Notes: generated by a model not told the origin, from the sequence alone. 64,000 nucleotides of DNA from Halopseudomonas pelagia CL-AP6 (GCF_000410875.1 NZ_AROI01000006.1:282974-346973), one strand, 5' to 3'; positions 30,784 through 43,826 are shown, counted from the stretch's first letter. A program made the numbers and translations.

Positions 30784-31866
30784 ATGTTGCTGCTGCTGAC
30801 CCAATACCTGCAACAGTTTTACACCGGATTTTCGGTGTTCCAGTACCTGACACTGCGCGGCATTCTCGGCGTGTTGACGGCGCTGGGCCTCGCGCTGTTT
30901 CTCGGTCCCTGGATGATCCGCACCCTGAGCTTTCGGCAGATTGGTCAGTCGGTGCGTAACGATGGCCCGCAGTCGCATTTGTCCAAAGCGGGCACGCCGA
31001 CCATGGGCGGTGCACTTATTCTGATGGCAATAGGCGTCAGTACGCTGCTCTGGGCAGACCTGAGCAACCTGTATGTCTGGGTTGTGCTCGGTGTGACCTT
31101 TGCCTTTGGTGCAGTGGGCTGGGTCGACGACTACCGCAAGGTCGTGGAAAAGAATTCCCGCGGCCTGCCATCACGCTGGAAATATTTCTGGCAATCGGTA
31201 TTTGGTTTAGCCGCTGCGGTGGTGTTGTACCTGGCTGCGGACACACCGGTAGAAACTACCTTAATAGTACCGTTCTTCAAAAACATCGAATTCCAGTTGG
31301 GCATCCTGTTTATCGTGCTCACCTATTTCGTGATTGTCGGTTCTAGCAACGCGGTCAACCTGACCGACGGCCTGGACGGCCTGGCGATCATGCCTACGGT
31401 CATGGTCGGCGGTGCGCTGGGGATCTTTGCATATTTATCCGGTAACGCGCGATTTGCCGAATACCTGCTGATTCCGTATGTCCCTGGCGCCGGCGAGCTG
31501 ATTATTTTCTGTGGTGCTCTGGTTGGCGCTGGCCTGGGTTTCCTCTGGTTCAATACCTATCCCGCCCAGGTCTTTATGGGTGATGTCGGCGCGCTGGCGC
31601 TGGGTGCAGCGCTGGGCGTGATCGCCGTGATTGTCCGGCAGGAAATCGTACTTTTCATCATGGGCGGTATTTTCGTGGTGGAGACATTGTCAGTCATCGT
31701 CCAGGTCGCGTCGTTCAAGCTGACCGGGCGCCGGGTGTTTCGTATGGCGCCGATACACCACCATTTCGAACTGAAAGGTTGGCCGGAGCCGCGCGTGATT
31801 GTGCGCTTCTGGATTATTACCGTGATCCTGGTCTTGATCGGCCTGGCCACCTTAAAACTGCGTTGA
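30784..31866 (+). CDS. mraY: Phospho-N-acetylmuramoyl-pentapeptide transferase MraY
   Basis: Integral membrane enzyme of 360 residues, the standard length, that transfers phospho-MurNAc-pentapeptide to undecaprenyl phosphate to give lipid I. Signature motifs are the substrate loops [23 protein letters not shown] (Mg-binding aspartates), [13 protein letters not shown] and the C-terminal APIHHHFE. About ten hydrophobic helices are visible. The start ATG at 30784 follows murF by one base; a longer in-frame reading from 30670 overlaps murF and is rejected. Confidence 0.98.
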   Translation: MLLLLTQYLQQFYTGFSVFQYLTLRGILGVLTALGLALFLGPWMIRTLSFRQIGQSVRNDGPQSHLSKAGTPTMGGALILMAIGVSTLLWADLSNLYVWVVLGVTFAFGAVGWVDDYRKVVEKNSRGLPSRWKYFWQSVFGLAAAVVLYLAADTPVETTLIVPFFKNIEFQLGILFIVLTYFVIVGSSNAVNLTDGLDGLAIMPTVMVGGALGIFAYLSGNARFAEYLLIPYVPGAGELIIFCGALVGAGLGFLWFNTYPAQVFMGDVGALALGAALGVIAVIVRQEIVLFIMGGIFVVETLSVIVQVASFKLTGRRVFRMAPIHHHFELKGWPEPRVIVRFWIITVILVLIGLATLKLR

Positions 31867-31876
31867 GGATGACTTT

Positions 31877-33226
31877 GTGTCACTGATTACCACGGACAAA
31901 CAACGGATCATCGTCGGCCTCGGGAAGACCGGGCTCTCGGTTGCCCGTTATTTGGCTGGCCGTGGTTTGCCGTTTGCCGTAGCCGACACGCGCGCGAACC
32001 CGCCTGGGCTGGATCAGCTCAAGCGCTTTGCCCCCATGGCTGATCTGCACCTGGGTGAACTGGACGCAGACCTGCTATGCAAAGCATCGGAGCTGGTCGT
32101 CAGCCCCGGTATCGCGCTCTCAACGCCCGCTCTGCTGCAAGCCAGTGCTGCTGGTGTGAGCTTGATCGGCGATATTGAACTGTTCGCCCGCGAGGCGCAT
32201 GCGCCGATCGTGGCGATTACCGGCTCGAATGCGAAAAGCACCGTAACCACGCTGGTTGGCGAGATGGCCGCCGCCGCAGGCAAACATGCTGCGGTGGGCG
32301 GCAATCTGGGTACTGCTGCGCTGGATCTGCTCGACGAAAAGGCGGATCTGTACGTGCTCGAGTTATCCAGCTTCCAGCTGGAGACCACCGACAGACTCAA
32401 TGCCGAAGTGGCCACGGTGCTGAATATCAGTGAAGACCATATGGATCGTTATCCGAACTTGTTGGCCTATCATCAAGCCAAGCACCGTATATTCCGTGGC
32501 GCACGGCAAGTGGTGGTAAACCGCGATGATGATCTGTCGCGTCCGTTGGTTGCCGACCAGTTGCCATGCTGGACATTCGGCCTGTCGCGCCCGGATTTCA
32601 AAGGCTTTGGGTTGATTGAAAAAGACAGCCAAACCTGGCTGGCGTTTCAATTTGAGGCGCTGATGCCGGTCGCCGAACTGAAGATAAAAGGCGCCCACAA
32701 TCAAGCCAATGCGTTGGCGGCGCTGGCACTGGGGCACGCGGTGGGGCTGCCTAGGCCAGCCATGCTTGAGGCTCTGCGTCAGTTTGCTGGTTTGCCGCAC
32801 CGCTGTCAGTGGGTAGGGCAGCACAATGGAGTCGATTTCTACAACGATTCCAAAGCCACCAACGTCGGCGCGGCACTGGCCGCTATCAGCGGTTTTGCCG
32901 CCGAAACCGCCGGTAAGCAAGTATTGATCGCCGGTGGCGATGGCAAGGGTGCGGACTTCTCGCCGCTGCTGCCGGCCGTTCAGCAACACTGCCGTGCCGT
33001 CATCCTGTTGGGGCGCGATGCGCCACTGCTGGAAAATGCGTTGGCTGGCAGCGTGCCGCTGATACGCGTGACCAATCTGGACGAGGCGGTCGCAGCCGCA
33101 GCTCAAGCAGCGCAGCCCGGCGATATGGTGCTGCTGTCGCCTGCCTGTGCCAGCCTGGACATGTTCCGCAACTTCGAAGAGCGCGGCGAGCTATTCGCCA
33201 GTGCTGTCGGGAGGTTGCCAGCATGA
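31877..33226 (+). CDS. murD: UDP-MurNAc-L-alanine:D-glutamate ligase MurD
   Basis: Cytosolic ligase of 449 residues adding D-Glu to UDP-MurNAc-L-Ala. The N-terminal UDP-binding part has IIVGLGKTGLSVARYL, and the ATP loop is ITGSNAKSTVTTL. Later motifs are GIEL-like DIELFAREA, VLNISEDHMDRY and FYNDSKATNVGAAL. The start is a GTG at 31877, ten bases after mraY, with GAGGATG nearby. Its stop overlaps ftsW by 4 bases. Confidence 0.97.
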   Translation: MSLITTDKQRIIVGLGKTGLSVARYLAGRGLPFAVADTRANPPGLDQLKRFAPMADLHLGELDADLLCKASELVVSPGIALSTPALLQASAAGVSLIGDIELFAREAHAPIVAITGSNAKSTVTTLVGEMAAAAGKHAAVGGNLGTAALDLLDEKADLYVLELSSFQLETTDRLNAEVATVLNISEDHMDRYPNLLAYHQAKHRIFRGARQVVVNRDDDLSRPLVADQLPCWTFGLSRPDFKGFGLIEKDSQTWLAFQFEALMPVAELKIKGAHNQANALAALALGHAVGLPRPAMLEALRQFAGLPHRCQWVGQHNGVDFYNDSKATNVGAALAAISGFAAETAGKQVLIAGGDGKGADFSPLLPAVQQHCRAVILLGRDAPLLENALAGSVPLIRVTNLDEAVAAAAQAAQPGDMVLLSPACASLDMFRNFEERGELFASAVGRLPA

Positions 33227-34401
33227 TCGGACTCTCCGCGCTCAGGGAATCTGCCGCACCTCTGGTTGGCCAGCGCCGCTTCGATATGGATATGCCGTTG
33301 CTGATCGCTGCTATGTGCCTGCTCGGGCTTGGCTTGGTCATGGTGTCTTCTGCGTCAATGGAAGTCGCCGCCGGCCAGTTGGGCAACCCGTTGTTCTACA
33401 TGATTCGCCAGGTCATCTACCTGGTGATCGGGCTTGGCGCACTGGTGTGTGTGCTCTCAGTGCCGATCAAACTGTGGGAGCAATTCCGCTTTCCGCTGCT
33501 GTTCCTTGGCTTCGCGCTGCTGATTGCCGTCCTGATTCCTGGTATCGGGCGTGAAGTGAACGGCAGCTGGCGCTGGATCGCCGTTGGGCCAATCAACGTG
33601 CAGCCTTCGGAGCTGGCCAAGCTCTTTGCCGTGGTGTTTCTGGCTGGTTACCTGGTGCATCGTCAGGAAGAAGTCAAAGAAAGCCTCTGGGGCTTCGTCA
33701 AACCCTTTATGGTGCTGTTCCCCATGGCCGGTTTGCTGATTGTCGAGCCAGATTTTGGCGCAACCGTGGTATTGATGGGCGCAGCGATTGGCATGTTGTT
33801 TCTGGGTGGCGTCGGTCTGTTCCGCTTTATTACGCTGTTTGGTTCGTTGGCGGCCGCCGGTGGGCTGTTGATACTGAGTGCGCCCTACCGGTTGCAGCGT
33901 CTGACCGGCTTCCTCAATCCCTGGGAAGACCCGTTCGGCAGCGGCTACCAGTTGACCCAGGCGCTGATTGCGTTTGGCCGTGGTCACTGGCTCGGCGTGG
34001 GCCTGGGCAACAGCGTGCAAAAGCAGTTTTACCTGCCTGAAGCGCACACCGATTTTGTCTTCGCGGTGCTCGCCGAAGAGCTGGGCATGATCGGTGCGCT
34101 TGGCGCCTTTGCGCTGTTGGTCTTCGTCGCGGTGCGCAGCTTGTATATCGGTTTGTGGGCTGAGCGGGCTGGCCGGCTGTTCCCGGCTTACCTGGCCTAC
34201 GGCCTGTCGATTATGTGGATTGGCCAGATTCTGATCAATGTCGGGGTAAATGTTGGCCTATTGCCGACCAAGGGGCTGACGTTGCCGTTCCTGAGTTACG
34301 GCGGCAGTTCGCTGGTGGTCTGCTGTATCAGCCTGGGCATTCTGCTGCGGATCGACTGGGAACGCCGTCAGGCGCAACGGGAGGCCGGCAATGGGCAATA
34401 A
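33223..34401 (+). CDS. ftsW: Septal peptidoglycan polymerase FtsW
   Basis: SEDS-family glycosyltransferase of 392 residues with about ten membrane helices. It polymerises lipid II at the septum together with FtsI. Family motifs include VMVSSAS near the N-terminus, NGSWRWIAVGPINVQPSELAKL (in parts), EAHTDFVFAVLAEELGMIG containing the essential region near the catalytic aspartate, and GLTLPFLSYGGSSLV near the C-terminus. It overlaps murD by 4 and murG by 11 bases. Confidence 0.97.
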   Translation: MIGLSALRESAAPLVGQRRFDMDMPLLIAAMCLLGLGLVMVSSASMEVAAGQLGNPLFYMIRQVIYLVIGLGALVCVLSVPIKLWEQFRFPLLFLGFALLIAVLIPGIGREVNGSWRWIAVGPINVQPSELAKLFAVVFLAGYLVHRQEEVKESLWGFVKPFMVLFPMAGLLIVEPDFGATVVLMGAAIGMLFLGGVGLFRFITLFGSLAAAGGLLILSAPYRLQRLTGFLNPWEDPFGSGYQLTQALIAFGRGHWLGVGLGNSVQKQFYLPEAHTDFVFAVLAEELGMIGALGAFALLVFVAVRSLYIGLWAERAGRLFPAYLAYGLSIMWIGQILINVGVNVGLLPTKGLTLPFLSYGGSSLVVCCISLGILLRIDWERRQAQREAGNGQ

Positions 34402-35468
34402 CACAATGAACCATAACGTGCTGATCATGGCCGGCGGTACTGGCGGGCATGTATTCCCGGCGCTGGCCTGTGCGCGACTGTTTGCCGAGCAGGGCTATAC
34501 CGTGCACTGGCTGGGGACTCGCCGGGGTATTGAAGCCGAGCTGATTCCTGCTGCAGGCATCCCAATTCATTACATCGATGTGCAAGGTTTGCGTGGTAAA
34601 GGCAAATTAGGTCTGCTCAAGGCGCCATTCCAGCTGCTGCGTGCGTTGGCGCAGTCACTGCGTCTAGTCAGCGAGCTCAAGCCGGTATGCGTACTCGGTG
34701 CGGGTGGCTATGTCACCGGCCCGGGTGGGCTGGCAGCCTGGTTGAAGCGTATTCCCTTGGTGATCCACGAGCAGAATGCGTTGGTCGGTACCGCCAATCG
34801 GCTGCTCGCCCATCTGGCTGCGCGGCGTTGTGAAGGCTTCCCCGGTAGCTTTGCCGATGACGCCAAGCGCCGTAGCACCGGTAACCCGGTGCGTGAAGAA
34901 ATTACGCAAGTACCCGACATGCGCTGGAACGGTGATCGTCGGTCGCGTCTGTTGGTGCTGGGTGGCAGTCTCGGCGCTTTGCCGCTGAACACCCTGTTAC
35001 CCCAGGCGGTAGATGCGTTGGCGACTGAGCAGCGTCCTGAGGTCTGGCACCAGAGTGGCAAACACCATGTCGAGCTGACCCAGCAGGCCTATCAATCAGC
35101 CGGCATCGCTGCCCGCGTCGAGCCCTTTATTGCCGACATGGCCGCTGCCTACAGCTGGGCTGATCTGGTGGTCTGTCGCGCTGGCGCCTTGACCGTTTGC
35201 GAACTAGCAGCCGCCGGTCGCCCAGCGTTGCTGATTCCGCTGCCGCACGCGATTGATGATCACCAAAGCGCCAATGCCCGTTATCTGGCCAGCCGCGATG
35301 CTGCGATATTAATGCCGCAGGCCAGTCTGACCGGCGCACTGCTGGCAGAACAGATGAATACTCTTTTTTCCCAACCGGAGACGCTGCAAGCGATGGCTCA
35401 GAACGCACGCCGCCAGGCCACACCCAATGCTACCGCGGATGTTGTTCGCGCCTGCCTGGAGGTTGCCC

Positions 35469-35479
<11 letters not shown>
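34391..35479 (+). CDS. murG: UDP-GlcNAc:lipid I N-acetylglucosaminyltransferase MurG
   Basis: Peripheral membrane GT-B glycosyltransferase of 362 residues that converts lipid I to lipid II. N-terminal motif [14 protein letters not shown], then [29 protein letters not shown], and the UDP-GlcNAc site [24 protein letters not shown] (in parts). The ATG at 34391 has GGGAGG seven bases upstream; ATG 34406 is an alternative. The C-terminal coding end overlaps the murC start. Confidence 0.97.
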
Positions 35480-37840
<2,361 letters not shown>

Positions 37841-37850
37841 GGATAACCCA

Positions 37851-38717
37851 ATGCTCGGGGCGATGATCAGAGACCCACGTGCCGGCAAGGCCACGACCAG
37901 ACGCGCTGCGTCCAGTCGTGGCGCTGTGCGTGTGTCTCAGCCAACCCCGCGTAGCTGGCCAAGCCTGTCGCTGCGTTGGCCATCCCTGGACGGCGCCTTT
38001 ACCCGCGCCCAACAGCTGCTCTGGCCAGTGGTGCTGCTGGCGCTGGGTATCGGCCTTTACGAGTTGGGCAGCCGTCTGTGGCCGCTGGCTGACCGGCCGA
38101 TTGACCTGGTCAGCGTGCAGGGCGAGTTGCAATACATTGATCCGACGTCCGTGCAGGCGGTTATCCAGCCGTACCTGAACGAGAGCTTTCTGGGCATAGA
38201 TCTGGGCGCCATGCGGGGCGACCTGGCAGCTATGCCTTGGGTGGCGAACGTTTCGGTCACGCGGGTCTGGCCTGATCAGTTGATCGTGCATCTGGATGAA
38301 CAGATGCCGATTGCACGTTGGGGTGACAGTGCGCTGTTGAACAACGCCGGCAAGGAATTCAGTCCCGAGGACATCAGCCGCTTTTCTGACCTGCCGCAAC
38401 TCTCTGGTCCGCAGCGTGCGCAGCGCCGGGTCATGCAGTATTACCAGCAGTTCAATCGTCTGCTGAGACCCTATGGGCTGGGCGTGGCCGAGCTGGAGTT
38501 GCGCGATCGCGGCAGTTGGTTTCTGACCACTCAGGACGGCATGCAGGTGCTGCTGGGGCGGGACAAATTGGTAGACAAGATGCAACGGTTTCTGACCATC
38601 GATCAGCACATGCTGTCCGAGCATCGGGAACAGATAGCGCGGGTTGATCTGCGTTATAGCAATGCAATGGCAGTGGCCTGGCGCGAGCCGGCCGCACAAG
38701 CTTCAACGGGGGAGTAA
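37851..38717 (+). CDS. ftsQ: Cell division protein FtsQ
   Basis: Bitopic membrane protein of 288 residues with a cytoplasmic tail of about 55 residues rich in Arg, Ala and Ser, a membrane helix (LLWPVVLLALGIGLYEL), a POTRA domain (DLVSVQGELQYIDPTSVQAVI, in parts) and a beta domain. It recruits FtsB and FtsL and links early to late divisome proteins. GAGG precedes the ATG at 37851. ftsA follows after 9 bases. Confidence 0.95.
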   Translation: MLGAMIRDPRAGKATTRRAASSRGAVRVSQPTPRSWPSLSLRWPSLDGAFTRAQQLLWPVVLLALGIGLYELGSRLWPLADRPIDLVSVQGELQYIDPTSVQAVIQPYLNESFLGIDLGAMRGDLAAMPWVANVSVTRVWPDQLIVHLDEQMPIARWGDSALLNNAGKEFSPEDISRFSDLPQLSGPQRAQRRVMQYYQQFNRLLRPYGLGVAELELRDRGSWFLTTQDGMQVLLGRDKLVDKMQRFLTIDQHMLSEHREQIARVDLRYSNAMAVAWREPAAQASTGE

Positions 38718-38726
38718 CCGGATCTT

Positions 38727-39956
38727 ATGGCAAGCAAGCAGGGTAGCAGGATGATTGTCGGGCTCGATATCGGCACAGCCAAGGTCGTTGCACTGGTCGG
38801 TGAGATCGGCGCAGACGGCGTATTGGAAATTGTCGGTATCGGCTCGCACCCTTCACGCGGCTTGAAGAAGGGTGTGGTGGTGAATATTGAATCCACTGTG
38901 CAATCCATTCAGCGCGCTATCGAAGAGGCTGAATTGATGGCCGGTTGCCAGATTCACTCAGTGTTTGCGGGTATTGCTGGCAACCATATCCGTAGCCTGA
39001 ACTCCCACGGCATCGTCGCCATTCGCGACCGTGAAGTGGCGCAGGCGGATATCGAGCGGGTATTGGATGCCGGCCAAGCGGTCGCCATTCCGGCGGACCA
39101 GAAGGTGCTGCACATCTTGCCGCAGGAATACGTGATTGATAACCAGGAAGGCGTACGCGAGCCGCTGGGAATGTCCGGCGTGCGGCTGGAGGCCAAGGTG
39201 CATCTGGTCACCTGCGCGCTGAACGCGGTGCAGAACATTGAGAAATGTATCCGTCGCTGCGGCCTGGAAGTTGAGGATGTGATCCTCGAGCAACTGGCCT
39301 CCAGTTACGCGGTATTGACCGAAGACGAGAAAGAGCTGGGCGTGTGCATGGTCGATATCGGCGGTGGCACTACCGATATCGCCATCTTCACCGAAGGCGC
39401 GATTCGTCACACCGCCGTGATCCCGATTGCCGGTGATCAGGTCACCAACGACATCGCCATGGCGCTGCGTACACCGACCCAGTACGCCGAAGAAATCAAG
39501 ATTCGCTATGCCTGCGCCCTGGCCAAACTGGCCGGGCCGGAAGAAACCATCAAGGTACCCAGTGTTGGCGAGCGGCCGCCACGGGATCTGTCCCGCCAGG
39601 CGCTGGCTGAAGTGGTCGAGCCACGTTACGACGAGCTGTTCACGCTGATTCAGGCTGAGCTGCGGCGTTCTGGGTTTGAAGACATGATTCCTGCGGGCAT
39701 CGTCTTGACCGGCGGCACCTCGAAGATGGAAGGCGCAGTCGAACTGGCCGAGGAAATCTTTCACATGCCGGTACGCCTGGGTATGCCGCAGGAGTTCAAG
39801 GGTTTGACCGATGTAGTGCGCAATCCAATTTACGCGACCAGCGTCGGCCTGCTGCACTACGGCAATCGCCACCATGCGTTGGCGGCAAGCAGTTCAGAAC
39901 AGAGTAAGGAATCCGCGCTGGTGCGTATCAAGCGCTGGTTCAAGGGCAATTTTTAA
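38727..39956 (+). CDS. ftsA: Cell division protein FtsA
   Basis: Actin-like ATPase of 409 residues that tethers FtsZ filaments to the inner membrane. Phosphate motif 1 is [16 protein letters not shown], phosphate 2 is [14 protein letters not shown] and the adenosine motif is [15 protein letters not shown]. The C-terminal amphipathic membrane-targeting helix ([12 protein letters not shown]) is intact. A 101-base spacer with a pentamer repeat separates it from ftsZ. Confidence 0.97.
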   Translation: MASKQGSRMIVGLDIGTAKVVALVGEIGADGVLEIVGIGSHPSRGLKKGVVVNIESTVQSIQRAIEEAELMAGCQIHSVFAGIAGNHIRSLNSHGIVAIRDREVAQADIERVLDAGQAVAIPADQKVLHILPQEYVIDNQEGVREPLGMSGVRLEAKVHLVTCALNAVQNIEKCIRRCGLEVEDVILEQLASSYAVLTEDEKELGVCMVDIGGGTTDIAIFTEGAIRHTAVIPIAGDQVTNDIAMALRTPTQYAEEIKIRYACALAKLAGPEETIKVPSVGERPPRDLSRQALAEVVEPRYDELFTLIQAELRRSGFEDMIPAGIVLTGGTSKMEGAVELAEEIFHMPVRLGMPQEFKGLTDVVRNPIYATSVGLLHYGNRHHALAASSSEQSKESALVRIKRWFKGNF

Positions 39957-39982
39957 TAGACCTGCTTTTAAGCGGGCAAGGC

Positions 39983-39996
39983 CTCGCGCAAGCGAG
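39983..39996 (+). other. Hairpin with GNRA-type loop in the ftsA-ftsZ spacer
   Basis: CTCGC / GCGAG around a GCAA loop. Short, but the GNRA-type tetraloop would make it stable in RNA. No T-run follows, so it is not a terminator. It may be part of the ftsZ leader. Confidence 0.4.
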
Positions 39997-40010
39997 CAAA
40001 CGTGCTGTAA

Positions 40011-40035
40011 ACGAAACGAAACGAAACGAAACGAG
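40011..40035 (+). repeat. Pentanucleotide tandem repeat upstream of ftsZ
   Basis: Four perfect ACGAA units (40011-40030) followed by ACGAG, ending 23 bases before the ftsZ start codon and just ahead of the GAGGAG ribosome-binding site. Such simple repeats can change copy number by slippage. Seen directly. Confidence 0.9.
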
Positions 40036-40057
40036 ACAGTTCTCGAGGAGATGGGCC

Positions 40058-41239
40058 ATGTTTGAATTAATTGATAACGTTCCGCAAAACGCGGTAATCA
40101 AGGTCGTCGGTGTTGGCGGTGGTGGCGGTAATGCCCTGCAGCACATGGTGATTAATAACGTCGAAGGCGTTGAATTCATCTGCGCCAATACCGATGCACA
40201 GGCACTGAAAAACATCAGCGCCCGCACCGTTCTGCAACTGGGCCCGAACGTCACCAAAGGCCTTGGTGCAGGCGCCAATCCGCTGATCGGTCGTGAAGCG
40301 GCAATGGAAGATCGCGAGCGCATTGCTGAAGTCCTGCGCGGCGCCGATATGGTCTTCATTACCGCCGGCATGGGTGGCGGCACAGGTACCGGTGCTGCGC
40401 CTATCGTTGCTGAAGTAGCACGGGAAATGGGCATCCTTACCGTCGCCGTGGTCACCAAGCCATTCCCCTTCGAAGGCCGCAAGCGTATGCAGATTGCCGA
40501 AGAAGGTATTCGTGAGCTGAGCCAGCACGTCGATTCGCTGATCACCATCCCCAACGAAAAGCTGCTGACTGTGCTGGGCAAAGATGCCAGCCTGCTGGCC
40601 GCGTTCAGCAAAGCCAATGACGTGCTGCTTGGCGCCGTTCAGGGTATTGCTGACCTGATCATGCGTCCGGGTATGATTAACGTCGACTTTGCCGACGTGA
40701 AAACCGTGATGAGCGAAATGGGCATGGCAATGATGGGTACTGGCCACGCCAGTGGTCCGAACCGTGCGCGTGAAGCGGCTGAAGCGGCTATCCGCAGCCC
40801 GCTGCTGGAAGACGTCAACCTGATGGGTGCACGCGGCATTCTAGTCAACATTACTGCCGGCCCGGATTTGTCCCTGGGTGAGTTCTCTGAGGTGGGTAAC
40901 ACCGTGGAAGAGTTCGCGTCTGATACCGCTACTGTGGTCGTCGGTACCGTTATTGATCCTGAACTACGTGATGAGCTGCGCGTGACCGTTGTTGCTACTG
41001 GCCTGGGCGCCAAGACCGACAAGCCGGTCAAGGTGATCGACAACACCACCGCCAACGCCGCGCCAAGCCGTCAGCAGCCAGCAGAAAGCACTACGCCGAA
41101 CTATCGCGATCTGGATCGCCCAACGGTTATGCGCAATACCGGGCAGGGCAATAATGCGGCGGCGGCACGCTTGAATCAGCCTGCAGAAGACCTGGATTAT
41201 CTCGATATTCCGGCTTTCCTGCGTCGTCAGGCTGACTGA
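40058..41239 (+). CDS. ftsZ: Cell division GTPase FtsZ
   Basis: Tubulin-like GTPase of 393 residues that polymerises into the Z ring. The N-terminal motif [15 protein letters not shown], the tubulin signature [10 protein letters not shown] and the T7 synergy loop [11 protein letters not shown] are present. The variable linker (about 320-375) is followed by the conserved C-terminal peptide [15 protein letters not shown] that binds FtsA, ZipA and other partners. GAGGAG lies seven bases before the ATG. Confidence 0.98.
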   Translation: MFELIDNVPQNAVIKVVGVGGGGGNALQHMVINNVEGVEFICANTDAQALKNISARTVLQLGPNVTKGLGAGANPLIGREAAMEDRERIAEVLRGADMVFITAGMGGGTGTGAAPIVAEVAREMGILTVAVVTKPFPFEGRKRMQIAEEGIRELSQHVDSLITIPNEKLLTVLGKDASLLAAFSKANDVLLGAVQGIADLIMRPGMINVDFADVKTVMSEMGMAMMGTGHASGPNRAREAAEAAIRSPLLEDVNLMGARGILVNITAGPDLSLGEFSEVGNTVEEFASDTATVVVGTVIDPELRDELRVTVVATGLGAKTDKPVKVIDNTTANAAPSRQQPAESTTPNYRDLDRPTVMRNTGQGNNAAAARLNQPAEDLDYLDIPAFLRRQAD

Positions 41240-41362
41240 ACTTTATAGGCTCAGTCAATTGACGGGATAGGGCTGATTGGTATTCAACAGAGGCGTACTT
41301 TGCTATGATGCATGCCAATTTGTTGAAAATAATTCGCAACTAGAGCGGAAGCCATGTCAAGC

Positions 41363-42274
41363 ATGATCAGACAACGCACACTGAAAAATATCATCCGGGC
41401 CACTGGTGTTGGTTTGCATTCGGGTGAGAAGGTTTACCTCACGCTGAAGCCAGCACCGGTAGGTACGGGCATCGTGTTCGTCCGGGTAGATCTGGACCCT
41501 GTGGTCGAGATCCCGGCACGAGCCGAGTTCGTGGGTGATACCACCATGTCGACCACCCTGGTTAACCAGGGTGCCAAGGTGGATACGGTCGAGCACCTGT
41601 TGTCCGCCATGGCGGGCCTGGGGATCGACAACGCCTATGTGGAACTCAGTGCGCCTGAAGTGCCGATCATGGATGGCAGCGCCGGTCCTTTTGTATTCCT
41701 GATCCAGTCCGCTGGTATCCAGGAGCAGGATGCGGCTAAACAGTTTATTCGCATCAAGCGTGAAGTGACGGTGGAAGAAGACGGCAAGACGGCCAGCTTT
41801 TTACCCTTTGAAGGGTTCAAGGTGTCCTTTGCCATTGATTTTGACCATCCGGTATTTCGCGGTCGTAGCCAGTCTGCCAGCGTGGATTTCTCGAGCACTT
41901 CCTTCGTCAAGGAAGTCAGCCGGGCACGGACTTTCGGGTTTATGCGTGATATCGAGCACCTGCGCTCACAGAATTTGGCCCTGGGCGGTAGCGTGGACAA
42001 CGCGATTGTGGTGGACGAGTACCGTGTATTGAATGAAGACGGCCTGCGCTATGAGGACGAATTCGTCAAACACAAGATTCTCGATGCCATCGGCGATCTG
42101 TATCTGCTGGGCAAGAGCCTGGTAGGTGAGTTCCGCGGTAACAAATCTGGCCACGGCCTGAACAACAAGCTGTTGCGTGCCCTGCTTGCCAATAAGGAAG
42201 CCTGGGAAGTAGTTACCTTTGACGACGCTGGCACTGCGCCCATCTCCTTTATGCGCCCGGCCGCCGCCGTCTGA
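41363..42274 (+). CDS. lpxC: UDP-3-O-acyl-GlcNAc deacetylase LpxC
   Basis: Zinc-dependent deacetylase of 303 residues that catalyses the committed step of lipid A synthesis. Motifs: [33 protein letters not shown] with the first zinc histidine, [17 protein letters not shown], and [14 protein letters not shown] with the remaining zinc ligands. I choose the ATG at 41363 because family members begin MIKQRTL; the ATG at 41354 (three residues longer) is closer to the GGAAG but has too short a spacing. It is the last gene of the cluster and is followed by a terminator. Confidence 0.96.
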   Translation: MIRQRTLKNIIRATGVGLHSGEKVYLTLKPAPVGTGIVFVRVDLDPVVEIPARAEFVGDTTMSTTLVNQGAKVDTVEHLLSAMAGLGIDNAYVELSAPEVPIMDGSAGPFVFLIQSAGIQEQDAAKQFIRIKREVTVEEDGKTASFLPFEGFKVSFAIDFDHPVFRGRSQSASVDFSSTSFVKEVSRARTFGFMRDIEHLRSQNLALGGSVDNAIVVDEYRVLNEDGLRYEDEFVKHKILDAIGDLYLLGKSLVGEFRGNKSGHGLNNKLLRALLANKEAWEVVTFDDAGTAPISFMRPAAAV

Positions 42275-42311
42275 TACATCGTTTCCTGAGACACGGTTTC
42301 GTTTCGATTTG

Positions 42312-42339
42312 AATGGCCACTTCGGTGGCCATTTTTTTT
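42312..42339 (+). terminator. Terminator after lpxC
   Basis: Perfect nine-base stem AATGGCCAC / GTGGCCATT with a TTCG tetraloop, followed by a run of T residues to 42339. It closes the mraZ-lpxC cluster. Confidence 0.92.
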
Positions 42340-42364
42340 AGCTGAATTTTGCCCTAGATGGTCT

Positions 42365-42817
42365 TTATTGACCTTCGTGATGTTTGGCAAGTCGTGTCAG
42401 CGCGGCCTTTAGCGCGGGATCGGTAATCTGCTCGGCGGTGTCATTCAGGCTTTGCGCTGCGACTGCCGATTTTCGCATTTTGTGAACCGGTGGTGCTTTT
42501 TTGACCAACGGCGGTTGTACCTTGCAGTGTATTTTAGTTAAGGTTGCAAACTCATTAAATGCCTGCAACTGACGAACGAGTCGTTTTTGCTGGTAACGCA
42601 TGCGCGTAGCCCAGTGGCTATCGGTCACGATCAGCTTCAGAACGCCCTCGCGTAACGCCGCGATATGGCAGTGTTCTCGGGCAGCCGGCTCCAGCAGCGT
42701 ATCCAGCAGTATTTGCAGGCGCTCTACAGCATGGGCTTTGGCATACAACCCCTTGAGGGTTGCATGGGTGCGAATCAAGTCGCCGGGGCGACGGGCATCC
42801 AGAGGATGAAAAGACAT
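42365..42817 (-). CDS. dciA: DciA family DnaB helicase loader (DUF721)
   Basis: DUF721 protein of 150 residues. The KH-like N-terminal part (LKGLYAKAHAVERLQILLD, and LREGVLKLIVTDSHWATRMRYQQ in parts) is followed by a basic, proline-rich tail. DciA is the ancestral replicative helicase operator in bacteria lacking DnaC, including pseudomonads. The gene faces lpxC, and a location between lpxC and the M23 peptidase gene before secA is common in Pseudomonas. Confidence 0.85.
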   Translation of the reverse strand: MSFHPLDARRPGDLIRTHATLKGLYAKAHAVERLQILLDTLLEPAAREHCHIAALREGVLKLIVTDSHWATRMRYQQKRLVRQLQAFNEFATLTKIHCKVQPPLVKKAPPVHKMRKSAVAAQSLNDTAEQITDPALKAALTRLAKHHEGQ

Positions 42818-42908
42818 GGCATATGCCGATTGACGTAATTAACCAGCGGTCATCCTATCAGAACCGCCAGTTTGGTTGCTTGGGGAATCGTAGTTTGGGG
42901 GTTTTTGC

Positions 42909-43826
42909 TTGAACATCATTATTCTAACGGACCGTCATGGCGCGGCCCGGGCGTTGACGCTCAGCCTGCCTGTACTGCTTGCCGCAGGTGCTGCCATGGT
43001 TGCCGTGCCGGTTATGGCCGCAGTACTGACCTGGTCGGTACTCACCAGCGCGCCACAGCCGGTTATTTCGGTGGAGTCCGAAGCCGCCTGGCAGGAAACG
43101 CTGGCGGATATCGACACTGAAGAGTCCGGCGGTGAGTCGCAGGCACAATTGGAGCACATGACCCAGCAACTGGCGCGGCTACAAACCCGTCTGATGCGGC
43201 TTGATGCGCTGGGCGAGCGGCTTACCGAGCTGGCTGACATGTCTGACGGTGAATTCGATTTTGGCTCCGACCCTGGCATGGGCGGTCCCGAGCTGCTCAA
43301 TAATAGCTTGAAGCATGAAAGTCCTGACGTGCAGTCAGTGCTGGACAGGCTCGCCGATCGCATCGACAGCCGTACCCAACAGCTGAAACTGTTGGAAAAG
43401 CTGATGGTCAATCGCAGTGTCGACAGCAATGCCTTGCTTGACTTCAGGCCGGTGCATCAAGGGCATATCTCTTCAGGCTTTGGCCGTCGTAGTGACCCGC
43501 TAACCGGTCGTATCGCCATGCATACTGGGCTGGATTTCGCCGCGCCGCGCGGCACACCGATTTTTGCCGTGGGTGCCGGGGTGGTGACCTTTGCCGGGCG
43601 CAATGGCGCCTATGGCAATATGGTCGAAATCTCCCATGGAGACGGCTATAAAACCCGTTACGCTCATGCTCACACCTTGGATATCAAGAAAGGTGATCTG
43701 GTCAGTAAAGGCCAGCAAATTGCTACGGTGGGGTCTACCGGCCGCTCTACCGGCCCGCATCTGCACCTTGAGGTGTTTCATAAAGGCATGGCGGTCAACC
43801 CGGCTCGCCACATCGCGCTCAAATAA
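42909..43826 (+). CDS. M23 family metallopeptidase
   Basis: Membrane-anchored LytM-type protein of 305 residues. One membrane helix near the N-terminus (ALTLSLPVLLAAGAAMVAVP) and a coiled-coil stretch (about 75-110) precede the peptidase domain at about 180-300. Zinc motifs HTGLDFAAPRGTP and GPHLHLEVF are intact, so it is probably an active peptidoglycan endopeptidase. The start is a TTG at 42909 with GGGGG seven bases upstream. It lies just before secA, as in other pseudomonads. Confidence 0.88.
   Translation: MNIIILTDRHGAARALTLSLPVLLAAGAAMVAVPVMAAVLTWSVLTSAPQPVISVESEAAWQETLADIDTEESGGESQAQLEHMTQQLARLQTRLMRLDALGERLTELADMSDGEFDFGSDPGMGGPELLNNSLKHESPDVQSVLDRLADRIDSRTQQLKLLEKLMVNRSVDSNALLDFRPVHQGHISSGFGRRSDPLTGRIAMHTGLDFAAPRGTPIFAVGAGVVTFAGRNGAYGNMVEISHGDGYKTRYAHAHTLDIKKGDLVSKGQQIATVGSTGRSTGPHLHLEVFHKGMAVNPARHIALK

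Noticed and set aside
38958..39875. 305-residue minus-strand frame inside ftsA
   Set aside because: Antisense shadow of a certain gene.
41259..41309. lpxC promoter in the ftsZ-lpxC gap (TTGACG, TATGAT)
   Set aside because: Candidate -35 and -10 elements have poor spacing; not strong enough to list.
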